This document shows, piece by piece, positions 37,196 through 46,396 of a stretch of DNA of 64,000 nucleotides. Position 1 is the first letter of the stretch. Each line of letters opens with the position of its first letter. The position numbers and the translations under genes are program-made. The notes below the pieces were generated by a model, which made no database searches, was not told where the DNA came from, and saw nothing but the letters and a program-made list of their open reading frames with translations. Source of the stretch: Spongiibacter sp. IMCC21906 (lineage in GTDB: Bacteria; Pseudomonadota; Gammaproteobacteria; Pseudomonadales; Spongiibacteraceae); the NCBI RefSeq assembly GCF_001010805.1, contig NZ_CP011477.1, positions 2,846,501-2,910,500 on the forward strand, written 5' to 3'.

Positions 37196-38433
37196 CGTGC
37201 CGCTTTACCAAAGTTAAACAGGTATTGGGCCACTCTTCGCATTTGCACTTCTTCAGAGCCTTCGGTAATGCGATAACGGCGATGATGACGATAGATATGC
37301 TCAAAGGGCATCGCCCGGGTATAGCCCAAACCGCCGTGAACCTGCATCGCTCGATCTGCTGCGTTACAGCACAGCCGATTGGCGCGGAAGTTACATATCG
37401 ACACCTTGTCACTAATCTCGATAGGATCAATCTCATCCATCAATGCCGCGGTTTTAAACAGATAATTACGCAGCATTTCACACTCTGCATAGAGCTCAAC
37501 AAGCGGCCATTGGATACCCTGGTTAACGGCCAAAGGTTTACCAAAAACAATACGCTCACTGGCATATTTTGCCGCTTCCGTAATACAGTAACGGGCAGCG
37601 CCAATACTGGCAGCCGCTTGACGAATGCGGTTTTCGTGAACAAAACGTTGAGCGATGATAAGACCTTCACCTTCCTTGTGAAGAATGGCTGAGTCAGGCA
37701 CTTTCACATTGGTAAAGCCCACTTCAGGGTGATCACTGGGCATATTGAATGTCCAGTGATTGAACAATATTTCTACACCCGGTGTAGACATGGGAACAAT
37801 AAACGCTGTCACCCCTTTAGCATCGCCATCTTTGCCTGACGTACGCGCAAATACCAAGTCGGCCTTGGCCCGATACACTTGGCTATTCCAGCGTTTAATG
37901 CCGTTAATCACCCATTGATCGCCCTCTTTATGGGCCGTAGTATCGATCCAGGTTGCATCACTACCATGGCCCGGTTCAGTCAACGCAAAAGCAAGATGAT
38001 TCTCTCGGCCGATAATGCCTTCGATGTATTGCTTTTGATCTTCGGTGCCATATTCATTAATGATAGGGACGATAGGGTAGTTACCTACAATAGATGACTC
38101 ATCCTGCAGGTCGTTGTGTAAACCTAAGCCCTTTGCTGCTAAATGTTCACGAATAGCTGCATTAGCTAGATTAGAACCTTCTTGTCCGCCACAAGATTTG
38201 GGCAAACAATAGCGCAAGTGACCCGCTTTATCGGCACGGCGCTCCATTTCTGCAATCAGGTCTTCCCACTCTTTGCGAGGCACACCGTCGTTATCCCAGT
38301 CAGTGCGAGCATGTTCACGGCGGTAATCAAAAAACTGAATATTCTCTTCTTCAAGCGGCTTTATTTCCGCTTCAATAAATTTGTCCAGCTCTTCAAGTTT
38401 GTTAGTAATCTCTACCGGTAATTCAAAATTCAT
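37192..38433 (-). CDS. Acyl-CoA dehydrogenase
   Basis: A flavoprotein of 413 residues that introduces a double bond into an acyl-CoA and feeds electrons to ETF. It carries the FALTEPGHGSDATWIDTTA signature near residue 150, MQVHGGLGYTRAMPFEHIYR in the C-terminal domain and the catalytic base position in YRITEGSEEVQ. It belongs to the long-chain/ACAD11-like group by general appearance. The ATG at 38433 is chosen because GGAG lies nine bases upstream; a TTG (38448) and ATG (38439) also lie in frame. It is coupled to the downstream APH-like gene. Confidence 0.94.
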   Translation of the reverse strand: MNFELPVEITNKLEELDKFIEAEIKPLEEENIQFFDYRREHARTDWDNDGVPRKEWEDLIAEMERRADKAGHLRYCLPKSCGGQEGSNLANAAIREHLAAKGLGLHNDLQDESSIVGNYPIVPIINEYGTEDQKQYIEGIIGRENHLAFALTEPGHGSDATWIDTTAHKEGDQWVINGIKRWNSQVYRAKADLVFARTSGKDGDAKGVTAFIVPMSTPGVEILFNHWTFNMPSDHPEVGFTNVKVPDSAILHKEGEGLIIAQRFVHENRIRQAAASIGAARYCITEAAKYASERIVFGKPLAVNQGIQWPLVELYAECEMLRNYLFKTAALMDEIDPIEISDKVSICNFRANRLCCNAADRAMQVHGGLGYTRAMPFEHIYRHHRRYRITEGSEEVQMRRVAQYLFNFGKAAR

Positions 38434-38510
38434 TAACATATACTCCAATTATTAATATTGTTACTTCAATGCCACCGAAATCATCAGCTCAATTAGCGGT
38501 GTTAGTTGTT

Positions 38511-39683
38511 CTAGATAGTCGACGCTCTACCTGCCATTTCCATAAAGGTTTCTAAGCGTGTTTTTACTGACTCCATAGGCATTTCTTCATGCTCAGTTTC
38601 TATCAGCAAGTTGGGAATCCCCACTGCTTCAAAAGCTTCTTTTATCTCTGGATAAAAATACATATGAGGCTCGCAAAACTTCACCATCAAGATAATGACA
38701 CCTTGGGCTTTTGCGTTTTTAACAGAATTTAACAAGTAGGTATGCCAATCGTGTTCTCTGGCAGAGCGGGTGGGGCACGGCACGCGCTTGTTACGCTCCA
38801 AATACCAATTTGTTAATGCATCGAGGGGCTCATCTGTTATCTCCACATCGGTAGAGATGTAGCGGTAACCCGTATATAAATCGTCGGCGACAACCAAACC
38901 GCCACACTCCTCGACCAAATCAAGAAGTTCTTTTTTAGGTGCGTGGCACATATGTCCGGACAGAAATACGGGTACCTTGTCTGCGAAGGAAGAGTTTTCA
39001 CCGGTGCCTTGTTCTTGAAGCGCATCCAGCACTTTCTCTAACTTTTCCGTATGTTCGGCACGGTCCATCGTCATACTGGCCTGCACAATATGCATAAGAT
39101 CACTTGAAGAAATGCGTATCTTGCCTGTCATACGCATATCATAAAGGCTTCTTAATAATGCACGGCTCTTGTTAAACACCTCAACGCTGGCATTTATATC
39201 GTCGTTGGAAATTGTCACACCAAGCACGTTTTGCAACTGATTTCTTAGCTCACCGACAACGCGACGACTTTCATTGAAGGCCCAGGGCGCCTCAATGGTC
39301 GACACTAGCTGGTCATACAAAACCGGTACTTCTGGCATATGATTACGCATGACATCTGCAGTACCCAGAAGCTGAACACAATGATCGCCTAATAAAATCG
39401 CATCTAAAAATTGAAATGCGTCACTCACTGTCTGATTCACTAAACTGCGATTAAAGCCGCAATAAAAGCTGAATATACGCTTCAGCCCTATCGTAACTGG
39501 CTCGTCATCTTCTTGAAGCACCACTGGCAGAGCGCCTGCAGCATGGGCCAATTCCGCAGGAAAATTCATTGGCAAAATGCCAACGACTGGCCGTTTATGC
39601 TCTTCTTTCCATTTTTTGGCGTAATCCAAAGGATGTTGCGCAGCAAAAATGAAGTCTTCCATTAAACTATCGTTGATTGACAT
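38511..39683 (-). CDS. 2-hydroxyacyl-CoA dehydratase/benzoyl-CoA reductase family subunit (HgdB/BcrC-like)
   Basis: A 390-residue iron-sulfur protein of the HgdB/BcrC/BadD family, one half of a radical dehydratase or reductase. Three cysteines at the expected spacing would hold a [4Fe-4S] cluster: Cys75 in FSFYCGFNRS, Cys102 in LGDHCVQLLG and Cys337 in VKFCEPHMYFYPE. VFLSGHMCHAP and CPTRSAREHDW are further family-like blocks. Length matches HgdB/BcrC (about 380). Its partner at 41572-42906 and the activase at 43005-43952 are encoded upstream with two SDR genes in between. Enzymes of this type are oxygen-sensitive. Whether it dehydrates a 2-hydroxyacyl-CoA or reduces an aromatic ring cannot be decided from sequence alone. 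Confidence 0.9.
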   Translation of the reverse strand: MSINDSLMEDFIFAAQHPLDYAKKWKEEHKRPVVGILPMNFPAELAHAAGALPVVLQEDDEPVTIGLKRIFSFYCGFNRSLVNQTVSDAFQFLDAILLGDHCVQLLGTADVMRNHMPEVPVLYDQLVSTIEAPWAFNESRRVVGELRNQLQNVLGVTISNDDINASVEVFNKSRALLRSLYDMRMTGKIRISSSDLMHIVQASMTMDRAEHTEKLEKVLDALQEQGTGENSSFADKVPVFLSGHMCHAPKKELLDLVEECGGLVVADDLYTGYRYISTDVEITDEPLDALTNWYLERNKRVPCPTRSAREHDWHTYLLNSVKNAKAQGVIILMVKFCEPHMYFYPEIKEAFEAVGIPNLLIETEHEEMPMESVKTRLETFMEMAGRASTI

Positions 39684-39783
39684 TAACGTTCTACCTTCAT
39701 ATAAAATTCAAACGACATGGACATAAACTATTTCTCGCACTTGGGAGTAAGTGACACATCAAGTGCACAGAATTTTTTTGTCC

Positions 39784-40569
39784 TTATGCAAACCTGCCGT
39801 AAGGATGAGTACTACTAATCCCACCATCCGCTGCCAGAAGCTGCCCATCCATATATGAGCTGTCATCACTGGCCAAAAATGCGACCACCGCGGCAATTTC
39901 TTCAACCCGACCTGTTCTTTTTAATGTTGTCAGCTGGCCCATTTTACTTTCTGAGCCTCGTGCCCTAGCCATCTCAAAAGTAGATGCGGTTAACTTGGTT
40001 TCGCACAACCCTGGCAACACTGCATTAACGCGAATTTGTGTACCCGCAAAGGCATTAGCCGCATTCATAGTCAGGCTATTAACAGCGGCTTTACAGGCGC
40101 TATAAGCCGCTGTTCCGCCATTAGCTCTAAGCGAGCCGGTTGAGGAATTCAGCACAATCGAACCGTAACCGGTCGTTTTCATATGACGACCTGCGTATTT
40201 CACCCCAAGAAAGGCGCTAATGGTGTTATCTCTAAACTGGGTTTCCCACGCCTCAACCGTTTGATCGAGTAGAGAAACAAAACTGTCGGTATTACCCGCA
40301 TTAGCAAAGAAAATTTCCAAACCACCCAATTTCTCTACGCAATAATCAACACTTCCAGAAATATCACTTTCTTTAGTTGCGTCAGCAACAAAAGCGTCTG
40401 CTATGCCGCCTTGCTCGCTAATGATGGAAACCGTTTCTTCAATATTTTCTCGGGTTCGGCCTACTGCAAGTACCGCAGCACCTTCTGAGGCAAAACGTAT
40501 TGCAGTCGCTCGCCCTATTCCACTGCCAGCACCGGTTACTATTGCTCTTTTACCTTTTAATCGCTCCAC
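39784..40569 (-). CDS. SDR family oxidoreductase
   Basis: A 261-residue classical SDR with [20 protein letters not shown], Ser in LNSSTGSL and YSACKAAVN as the intact YxxxK pair. It starts at GTG 40569 with AGGGGA five bases upstream. It lies within the dehydratase/reductase gene set on the same strand, between the HgdB-like subunit and another SDR, so it may act on a 3-hydroxyacyl-CoA or alicyclic alcohol of the same pathway. The start [14 protein letters not shown] is normal for the family. Confidence 0.92.
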   Translation of the reverse strand: MERLKGKRAIVTGAGSGIGRATAIRFASEGAAVLAVGRTRENIEETVSIISEQGGIADAFVADATKESDISGSVDYCVEKLGGLEIFFANAGNTDSFVSLLDQTVEAWETQFRDNTISAFLGVKYAGRHMKTTGYGSIVLNSSTGSLRANGGTAAYSACKAAVNSLTMNAANAFAGTQIRVNAVLPGLCETKLTASTFEMARARGSESKMGQLTTLKRTGRVEEIAAVVAFLASDDSSYMDGQLLAADGGISSTHPYGRFA

Positions 40570-40671
40570 GCCTATCCCCTCTTTTTATACTTAGCTGCGA
40601 CGCTATATTGCTATGTGACCTTGCCATTGAGATGGCGATATCACTTATCGATTGCAGCTAAACGACGTACA

Positions 40672-41469
40672 TTACGCTGCTGAAATCCCACCATTGACAC
40701 TAATGGCCTGCCCCGTAATTTTTGATGATTCTGGGCTAGTCAGAAATATAATGGTTTTTGCTAAATCCTCTGGCACACACACACCTAAATGTGCAGCCTG
40801 AGTTGCCTTGGAAAACAATTTTCCCGCAAACTCCTGGGTCATCATGCGTTGATTAGTCAGCGTGCCTTCGATTACCGATGGCGTAAGAACATTAACTCTA
40901 ATGCCGTTGCGCTTGGTTTCCATTGCCATCGCTTTGGTAAACATAATAATGGCCGCCATCGCTGCGCCTAGCACTGTTTCTCCTGGCGTTGTCGTCTTAC
41001 CCGCATCTGAAGCAATATTAACGATGGCACCACCACCGTTACTTGACATCATCGGTAGCAAAATCCTGCTAGTGAGCATGGGCGCCATTACTTGATCAAA
41101 AATAATGCCTTGTATTTCAGGTACAGGAATATCTTTAAGTAATACCGGGCCGGCCAAACCTACTGTCGAATTCACTAAAATATCGACACCAGATAAGAAA
41201 TCCCACGCTGCATTACACACATCGTCGGCACCACTTTCTGTATTACAGTCACCGGCGATAAATTTTATATTCGCCTGGGGATAATGCTCTTTAACATAAG
41301 CACAAGCTTGTTCGCCACGCTCAGCATTACGGCCGTTGACAACAATGCCTCTGGCACCGGCTTTCGCATATAACAATGCTGCAGATAAGCCGACACCCGA
41401 GGTACCACCTGTTATCAACACACCTGATTCAGAAATTTCTTTGGGCTCATACTGCGCAGACTTGCTCAT
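40672..41469 (-). CDS. SDR-fold protein with degenerate active site
   Basis: A 265-residue Rossmann protein with TGGTSGVGLSAA near residue 20, so it probably binds NAD(P). The NNAG motif is replaced by VNSTVG, and the YxxxK segment reads VLGAAMAAIIMF, with Leu and Met at the Tyr and Lys positions. The remainder, including SKITGQAISVNGG, is normal. The changes suggest either altered chemistry (for instance enoyl-CoA reduction or isomerisation of CoA thioesters) or a non-catalytic role. The gene is intact and lies between the two dehydratase-type subunit genes. Confidence 0.85.
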   Translation of the reverse strand: MSKSAQYEPKEISESGVLITGGTSGVGLSAALLYAKAGARGIVVNGRNAERGEQACAYVKEHYPQANIKFIAGDCNTESGADDVCNAAWDFLSGVDILVNSTVGLAGPVLLKDIPVPEIQGIIFDQVMAPMLTSRILLPMMSSNGGGAIVNIASDAGKTTTPGETVLGAAMAAIIMFTKAMAMETKRNGIRVNVLTPSVIEGTLTNQRMMTQEFAGKLFSKATQAAHLGVCVPEDLAKTIIFLTSPESSKITGQAISVNGGISAA

Positions 41470-41571
41470 ATCAGATAATTCTCATTTCATTATTTATAAT
41501 TTTGGCATAACCACACCATCGTTTTAGTGGCTATGAACATGCTTACTCATAACCACTAAAAGAGGTAAATA

Positions 41572-42906
41572 TTAGGCGACGTCTTTTTTCTCACTCATGG
41601 CTTCAACCATGGCTTCTAAGCGAGTGTTCAATAGCTCATCTTTATAGAAAGACTCGTCTGCCACATCGCCTTCAAAGAAGATGGCTTGTCTATTGTTGCG
41701 CACTGCCGACTCGGTGATTAAAAACTGCTGATTTGTCATACCACGACAAGTTCGTGAGGCGTGGCAGACAACACCATCTATATCAAAGGTATCGCAGACT
41801 TTCTCAATTTCACCGATCATGATTGGTGCACCGTGATTGTTTGGACAGATCAGATAGTTCTGAGCCATCCCACGCACTGGATTACTTAAATCAATCAGAT
41901 CTGGTTGCTGCCAGAAAGACATATGCGTGTAACGACCTGCGACAACGGTGGCATCGACTGCCGCAAACTTGTCAGCCAACCAACCCACTTTGTTCCAATT
42001 CATCATGCCATCAAAGAAGAGACGATACTTCTCGTTTGGCACCGCGCCTTCACCGCGCTCGATCCGTTCCTGTATCTCGTCTTTAAGAGACTGAAAATAA
42101 TCAACCAGGGCTTGCTCACCTGGCAGAAAATTGACGTGGGCGATACTGACAATCCAATCAAAAAAACTAGCGGGAGCGGGTTTAGCTTTGCAAAGTTCCA
42201 TAGCTTCTAAGCGTAATTCAGCGGCTTTTTTAATGTAGCCCATAACTTCGCTAAGTCGGTCCCAGTCAAATTTTCTACCGGTGTTTTCTTCAAGAAACTT
42301 GGTCATCTCGACAAGCTGCATAGAGACGTAGTCAGACTTCTCCTCCCACTCTTGTCCGTAAAGATAGTCGGCGTCTGGCTTGCCTCCCCACAACAGTGGG
42401 ATATTGACGTTAAAGATGGGGACTTTTTTACCATGCATACGGTACATAAGGTCATCCCATTGCTGCCCTGAACTGCAATAGGGGTAGGCATTAATGATCA
42501 TGTCCGGCAAAGGCAGTTTTTTAATATCCTCTGCTCGTGGATCAGAAGCAGCAATAGTGCCGTCTTCTACCATGCCTTTTTCGATCAAGGCTTGCCCAAT
42601 ATGAGTGCGGGCATAAGAACATAATTCTCGATCAAAGCCTTTATCTTCGCCTGCTTGCTGTGCGTCGCCTTCTAAATGCTTAGCCGCCAAATATGCTGAC
42701 CATGCTTCGCCATGAACCCATGCGAGGTCATGGGCGTGGAAAAAAGGCGGTATATATGTGCCGTTATACCAAACGACTTTTTTACCTTCTTCTTTGGCTC
42801 TAAATAAGCCTTCCCAATAATCATTAACCAGCTTGCCGCCCAGTTTGGTTGCTTTAAGACGGTTCGCCTTTTTATCACTAGCGTGTACACCTTTTTCGTG
42901 TTGCAT
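41572..42906 (-). CDS. 2-hydroxyacyl-CoA dehydratase/benzoyl-CoA reductase family subunit (HgdA/BcrB-like)
   Basis: A 444-residue partner subunit of the HgdB/BcrC-like protein. Candidate cluster ligands are Cys96 (RELCSYART), Cys144 (NAYPYCSSG), and Cys381/Cys387 in VVCHASRTCRGMT. The arrangement, with a mid-protein DMIINAYPYC block and a late DGVVCHASRTC block, is that of BcrB/HgdA proteins (about 430-480 residues). It would form a heterodimer that receives one low-potential electron from the activase. AGGAG precedes ATG 42906. The activase gene lies about 100 bases upstream on the same strand. Confidence 0.9.
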   Translation of the reverse strand: MQHEKGVHASDKKANRLKATKLGGKLVNDYWEGLFRAKEEGKKVVWYNGTYIPPFFHAHDLAWVHGEAWSAYLAAKHLEGDAQQAGEDKGFDRELCSYARTHIGQALIEKGMVEDGTIAASDPRAEDIKKLPLPDMIINAYPYCSSGQQWDDLMYRMHGKKVPIFNVNIPLLWGGKPDADYLYGQEWEEKSDYVSMQLVEMTKFLEENTGRKFDWDRLSEVMGYIKKAAELRLEAMELCKAKPAPASFFDWIVSIAHVNFLPGEQALVDYFQSLKDEIQERIERGEGAVPNEKYRLFFDGMMNWNKVGWLADKFAAVDATVVAGRYTHMSFWQQPDLIDLSNPVRGMAQNYLICPNNHGAPIMIGEIEKVCDTFDIDGVVCHASRTCRGMTNQQFLITESAVRNNRQAIFFEGDVADESFYKDELLNTRLEAMVEAMSEKKDVA

Positions 42907-43004
42907 TGCACTCTCCTGTCTCTATTTCGGCCAAGCCAAATCGTGAGCTCTACATACTGCGTTTATGGTTCTGTAACGTTATTTGTTTACTGTCTATCTT
43001 GGAC

Positions 43005-43952
43005 TCAATTACGACTCACTGTAGTAACTTCTACTACTTGAACCGTGCTTTCTTCGCCCGCCTTTTCTGGATCACCTTTACATTTTGGTACGCAAGCGGC
43101 CATGGCACCGTCCATCTCACCTTCCAGCGCCATATCGCTGCCGTCCAAGGCTTTAATTTCCTTCTGGCTTTTCACATATTCTTCCATCGCCAACAATGCC
43201 GCGCCCAAAGCACCAGCTATTTGCGGCTCGCTCGGCAGCAAAAATTCAGCACCAAATGCTTGCTCAAGGTAATGAACCGCCGCAACGTTCTTAGCGACGC
43301 CACCAGTCATCACGACGGGGCCCTTCTTCCCGACACGGGAAGCCAAGCCTCGAGTTCGGTTTGCTATTGAGGCATGAACGGCACCTAAAACATCTGGCTT
43401 GGCGTGCCCTTCGGCAAGCAAGGAAATCACTTCGCTTTCAGCAAAGGTTGCACACATACTGGAGATCTTCAGGGTGTTTTCGGCCTTCATGGCTTCGGGA
43501 CCCATATCGGCCAGCTCTATATTCATCGCCCTAGCCAACACTTCTAAAAACTTACCCGTTCCCGCAGCACAGCGATCATTCATCGAAAACTGAGAAACCA
43601 CACCTTTATCGTCAATAGAGATAACCTTGCTGTCTTGGCCGCCTATATCGATAACCAATCTTGCCTCCGGAACCATCTCCAGCGCGCCTCGGGCATGACA
43701 GGTGATCTCGGTATAATTTTTATCTGCGATATCCAGCATGCGGCGGCCATAGCCCGTGGATACCGTTTTCACCATATCCTGCTGTTCTAAACCGGCTTCG
43801 TCCAAGGCCCCTTTAATAGAAGCCAAAACGCCATCGTTACTCACCGCACCCATAGATTTAATACATGAACCAACAATATTTTTATTGGCATCTAAGATGA
43901 CCGTCTTTGCCGTGGTTGAACCAAAATCCACGCCCATCACATAAGGTTTCAT
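43005..43952 (-). CDS. Acyl-CoA dehydratase activase (BadF/BcrA/HgdC-type ATPase)
   Basis: A 315-residue ASKHA-fold ATPase that drives an electron into the dehydratase/reductase at the cost of ATP. It shows the phosphate loop GVDFGSTTAKTVILD, the IDIGGQDSKVI block, and the two cluster-bridging cysteines Cys128 (NDRCAAGTGKF) and Cys167 (ISSMCATFAESEV), whose positions match those of HgdC. It has a tail of about 55 residues beyond the usual 260, containing ACVPKC. Only one activase gene is present, so a homodimer is expected. The start is set at ATG 43952 (GAGG five bases upstream); the open frame extends 28 codons further without family similarity. Confidence 0.93.
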   Translation of the reverse strand: MKPYVMGVDFGSTTAKTVILDANKNIVGSCIKSMGAVSNDGVLASIKGALDEAGLEQQDMVKTVSTGYGRRMLDIADKNYTEITCHARGALEMVPEARLVIDIGGQDSKVISIDDKGVVSQFSMNDRCAAGTGKFLEVLARAMNIELADMGPEAMKAENTLKISSMCATFAESEVISLLAEGHAKPDVLGAVHASIANRTRGLASRVGKKGPVVMTGGVAKNVAAVHYLEQAFGAEFLLPSEPQIAGALGAALLAMEEYVKSQKEIKALDGSDMALEGEMDGAMAACVPKCKGDPEKAGEESTVQVVEVTTVSRN

Positions 43953-44467
43953 ACATACCTCAATCAATTTTGCTGAAGAACGAAAACTGCTCCAACGATC
44001 AGTTACGCCCTTTTGCCTACCACCCAACTCAAACATTGCGCGCCACCGTGAGCATCAAGGGCATCACGATCAGCCCACTGGAGGCGATAAAGCAGCTGAA
44101 ACTCAGTATAGATGAGTAAAGCTCACTTAATCAATACGAAATTTGTTTTTACAGTAAAATATTACCATCACTAATGAGTTTAGCTTACATTTATATTCAC
44201 CCCACCTATCTAATGAGTCTATTTAAATACAAGCCCACCAAAGCTTCTGCAGCCTACGTTTAAGCATCTCAGCAGCAAAGCTGCTGAAACCTGAAACCAC
44301 AACAAAAGCAACGAAAACGCAGTTAAAATCCTAAAAAGAGCAAGAAAACTGACATAGATCTGTAGTGAGCACTGACTCACAAGAGCCCCTGTACAAAAGA
44401 GGAATATTTTCGAGTTATCGCGTAACCTTGAAGCCAAAATAAAAAGCCAGTGCCAATAACAAATACA
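43953..44467. other. Intergenic stretch upstream of the activase
   Basis: About 515 bases, AT-rich from about 44100. It holds a short rightward frame with protein-like composition ending at 44119 (possible gene remnant), three copies of ATGAGT/CTAATGAGT (around 44114, 44171 and 44210) and a perfect hairpin at 44269-44287. No intact gene is seen. Confidence 0.45.
44269..44287. repeat. Short perfect hairpin
   Basis: TCAGCAGC (44269-44276) pairs with GCTGCTGA (44280-44287) across an AAA loop. It lies in the non-coding stretch between the divergent activase and outer-membrane-like genes; no U-tract follows on either side. Function is unknown. Confidence 0.4.
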
Positions 44468-45313
44468 ATGCTAAAGTCTGAATATATATCGTTCATCTTT
44501 TCTATGCTCCTCTGCATAAGCCTTGCGAGTCAGCAAGCTCTTGGCAAAAATGAGCCATCCTCATGTGACGCCGCGATCTGCCCTACAACTTCCGCCAAGC
44601 ACAATCGTTTATTGCTAGCGCCTTATGCCTTCATCCCCTCGATAGAGGGCAGGTCTGAAGCACTTGAGATGAAAACAGAATTTGAATATGACGCAAAAGA
44701 ACTGGCAAGCGGTCTCAATCTTGGCGGTTTGGCTTATTTGCAGTGGGACCGGGGGCGGGATTTTTTATATTTTGATGGACTGGGGGTTCGCTATAAAGAC
44801 CGACTTAGTGAGTTTAGAGAAAGACGCTTAAATATTGAGATTGCGTTACTGGAAATCGGTTATGGCCGCAAATTCTGCATCGCTTCCAAGCGCCTCGATA
44901 CAAACTGCACAATTGGCTTTGATCCTTATTTGGGGATCCGTCATTCTCGCTTTAATGTGTCTGCAAAAATTAACGAAGGCGGTCTAGAAGGTTTATTGAT
45001 TAGCCTGTCGGACCTCCCCGACAGCTACCAAGCCAAAGAGCGCTGGCTAGACCCGGTCGTCGGCTTTATTAGCCACTACCAATTAAGCCAACGCAACAGG
45101 CTTTACCTAAAGGCCGACGCCGCTGGCTTAGGCCTGGGTCGCAATGATTATTGGAACATAATGGGATTTTTAAATTTTCAATTAAGCGCGCACTGGAGTG
45201 TTTCTGCCGGTTATAAAGCGACAGAGTTTGATGCAAAATCCGGAGGGGAAAACAAACTAAACCTTAAACTAAGGGCCAGAGGCCCCATAGCCGGTATTAT
45301 TTATTCATATTAG
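44468..45313 (+). CDS. Putative outer-membrane beta-barrel protein
   Basis: A secreted protein of about 281 residues with an N-terminal hydrophobic segment (FIFSMLLCISLASQQALG), followed by alternating polar/hydrophobic strands and a C-terminal aromatic residue (GIIYSY) as in outer-membrane barrels. I do not recognise a named family with certainty; the glycine- and aromatic-rich strands (DFLYFDGLGVRYKDR, HWSVSAGYKATEF) fit a small outer-membrane protein of the MipA or porin-like kind. The start is uncertain: ATG 44468 or GTG 44450, neither with a clear ribosome-binding site. It stands alone and converges with nadA. Confidence 0.7.
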   Translation: MLKSEYISFIFSMLLCISLASQQALGKNEPSSCDAAICPTTSAKHNRLLLAPYAFIPSIEGRSEALEMKTEFEYDAKELASGLNLGGLAYLQWDRGRDFLYFDGLGVRYKDRLSEFRERRLNIEIALLEIGYGRKFCIASKRLDTNCTIGFDPYLGIRHSRFNVSAKINEGGLEGLLISLSDLPDSYQAKERWLDPVVGFISHYQLSQRNRLYLKADAAGLGLGRNDYWNIMGFLNFQLSAHWSVSAGYKATEFDAKSGGENKLNLKLRARGPIAGIIYSY

Positions 45314-45352
45314 AACGATAAACGTATCTCACCCTGAGACAAGGCAGCAGGC

Positions 45353-46396
45353 TTAACGCTTACCAGCACCAAAGTCCAACATACGGGTCAACGGCTTCAT
45401 TGCATCTATCGCGATGGCAGGGTCAACAAAAATTTCATTACCGCCATTTTCTAGCACCGCTACTAAATTATCCAACGCATTCATTGCCATCCACGGGCAA
45501 TTTGCACAACTGCGACATGTGGCACCACTACCCGCAGTGGGTGCAATAATAAATTCCTTATCGGGCACCAACTGCTGAAGCTTGTAGAAAATACCCTGGT
45601 CGGTCGCCACAATCATTTGTGGATTAGGAAGGTCTTTAGCGGCATTGATAATCTGAGTGGTAGAGCCAACCACATCGGCTAATTCAACAACGGATGCAGG
45701 GGATTCGGGATGAACCAAGACCGCAGCATCTGGATAAACTTGCTTCAACTCCAAAATGCCTTGGGCTTTAAACTCTTCGTGAACAATACAAGCACCATCC
45801 CAAAGCAATACATCTGCGCCGGTCTCTCTGCGCACATAATCACCTAAGTGCTTATCGGGTGCCCAAAGAATCTTCTCGCCTTTGCTATCAAGGTAATCCA
45901 CCACATCCAAAGCAATACTAGAGGTCACCACCCAGTCTGCCCGAGCTTTTACCGCCGCTGAAGTGTTGGCATAAACTACCACAGTACGATCTGAATGCTG
46001 ATCACAAAAGGCCGCAAACTCATCCGCAGGACAACCGATATCCAGTGAGCAGGTAGCCTCCAGGGTCGGCATCATCACCGTTTTTTCTGGCGAGAGGATC
46101 TTGGCGGTTTCACCCATAAATTTTACCCCAGCCACAATCAACTGAGACGCTGGATGGTCACGACCAAAACGAGCCATTTCTAAAGAGTCCGAAACACAGC
46201 CACCGGTTTCTTCCGCCAATGCTTGAATCTCAGGATCGGTATAGTAATGGGCCACTAAAACCGCATCGCGAGCAATGAGCAGCTCCTTAATACGCTGGCG
46301 CAATTCCTCGCGCTGCGCGGAAGGAATTACAGGCTGCTCTTGAAGACTCGCCAAATGATCGCGAACGATGTCTTGGGCTGTTGCGTGTTCCGCCAT
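45353..46396 (-). CDS. nadA: Quinolinate synthase
   Basis: Condenses iminoaspartate with dihydroxyacetone phosphate to quinolinate in NAD biosynthesis, in the cytoplasm. The 347 residues are typical of the proteobacterial form. Three cysteines for the oxygen-sensitive [4Fe-4S] cluster are recognisable in [27 protein letters not shown] and [12 protein letters not shown]. The substrate-binding start [19 protein letters not shown] is clear. It is monocistronic here; neither nadB nor nadC is adjacent. Confidence 0.97.
   Translation of the reverse strand: MAEHATAQDIVRDHLASLQEQPVIPSAQREELRQRIKELLIARDAVLVAHYYTDPEIQALAEETGGCVSDSLEMARFGRDHPASQLIVAGVKFMGETAKILSPEKTVMMPTLEATCSLDIGCPADEFAAFCDQHSDRTVVVYANTSAAVKARADWVVTSSIALDVVDYLDSKGEKILWAPDKHLGDYVRRETGADVLLWDGACIVHEEFKAQGILELKQVYPDAAVLVHPESPASVVELADVVGSTTQIINAAKDLPNPQMIVATDQGIFYKLQQLVPDKEFIIAPTAGSGATCRSCANCPWMAMNALDNLVAVLENGGNEIFVDPAIAIDAMKPLTRMLDFGAGKR

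Noticed and set aside
43005-43952. Classical benzoyl-CoA reductase (four subunits) as the assignment
   Set aside because: Only one activase gene is present, whereas BcrA and BcrD are two different ATPase subunits. I therefore kept the broader dehydratase/reductase family name.
44171-44220. Direct repeats CTAATGAGT as binding sites
   Set aside because: Only nine bases in AT-rich DNA; too weak to call as a regulatory feature.
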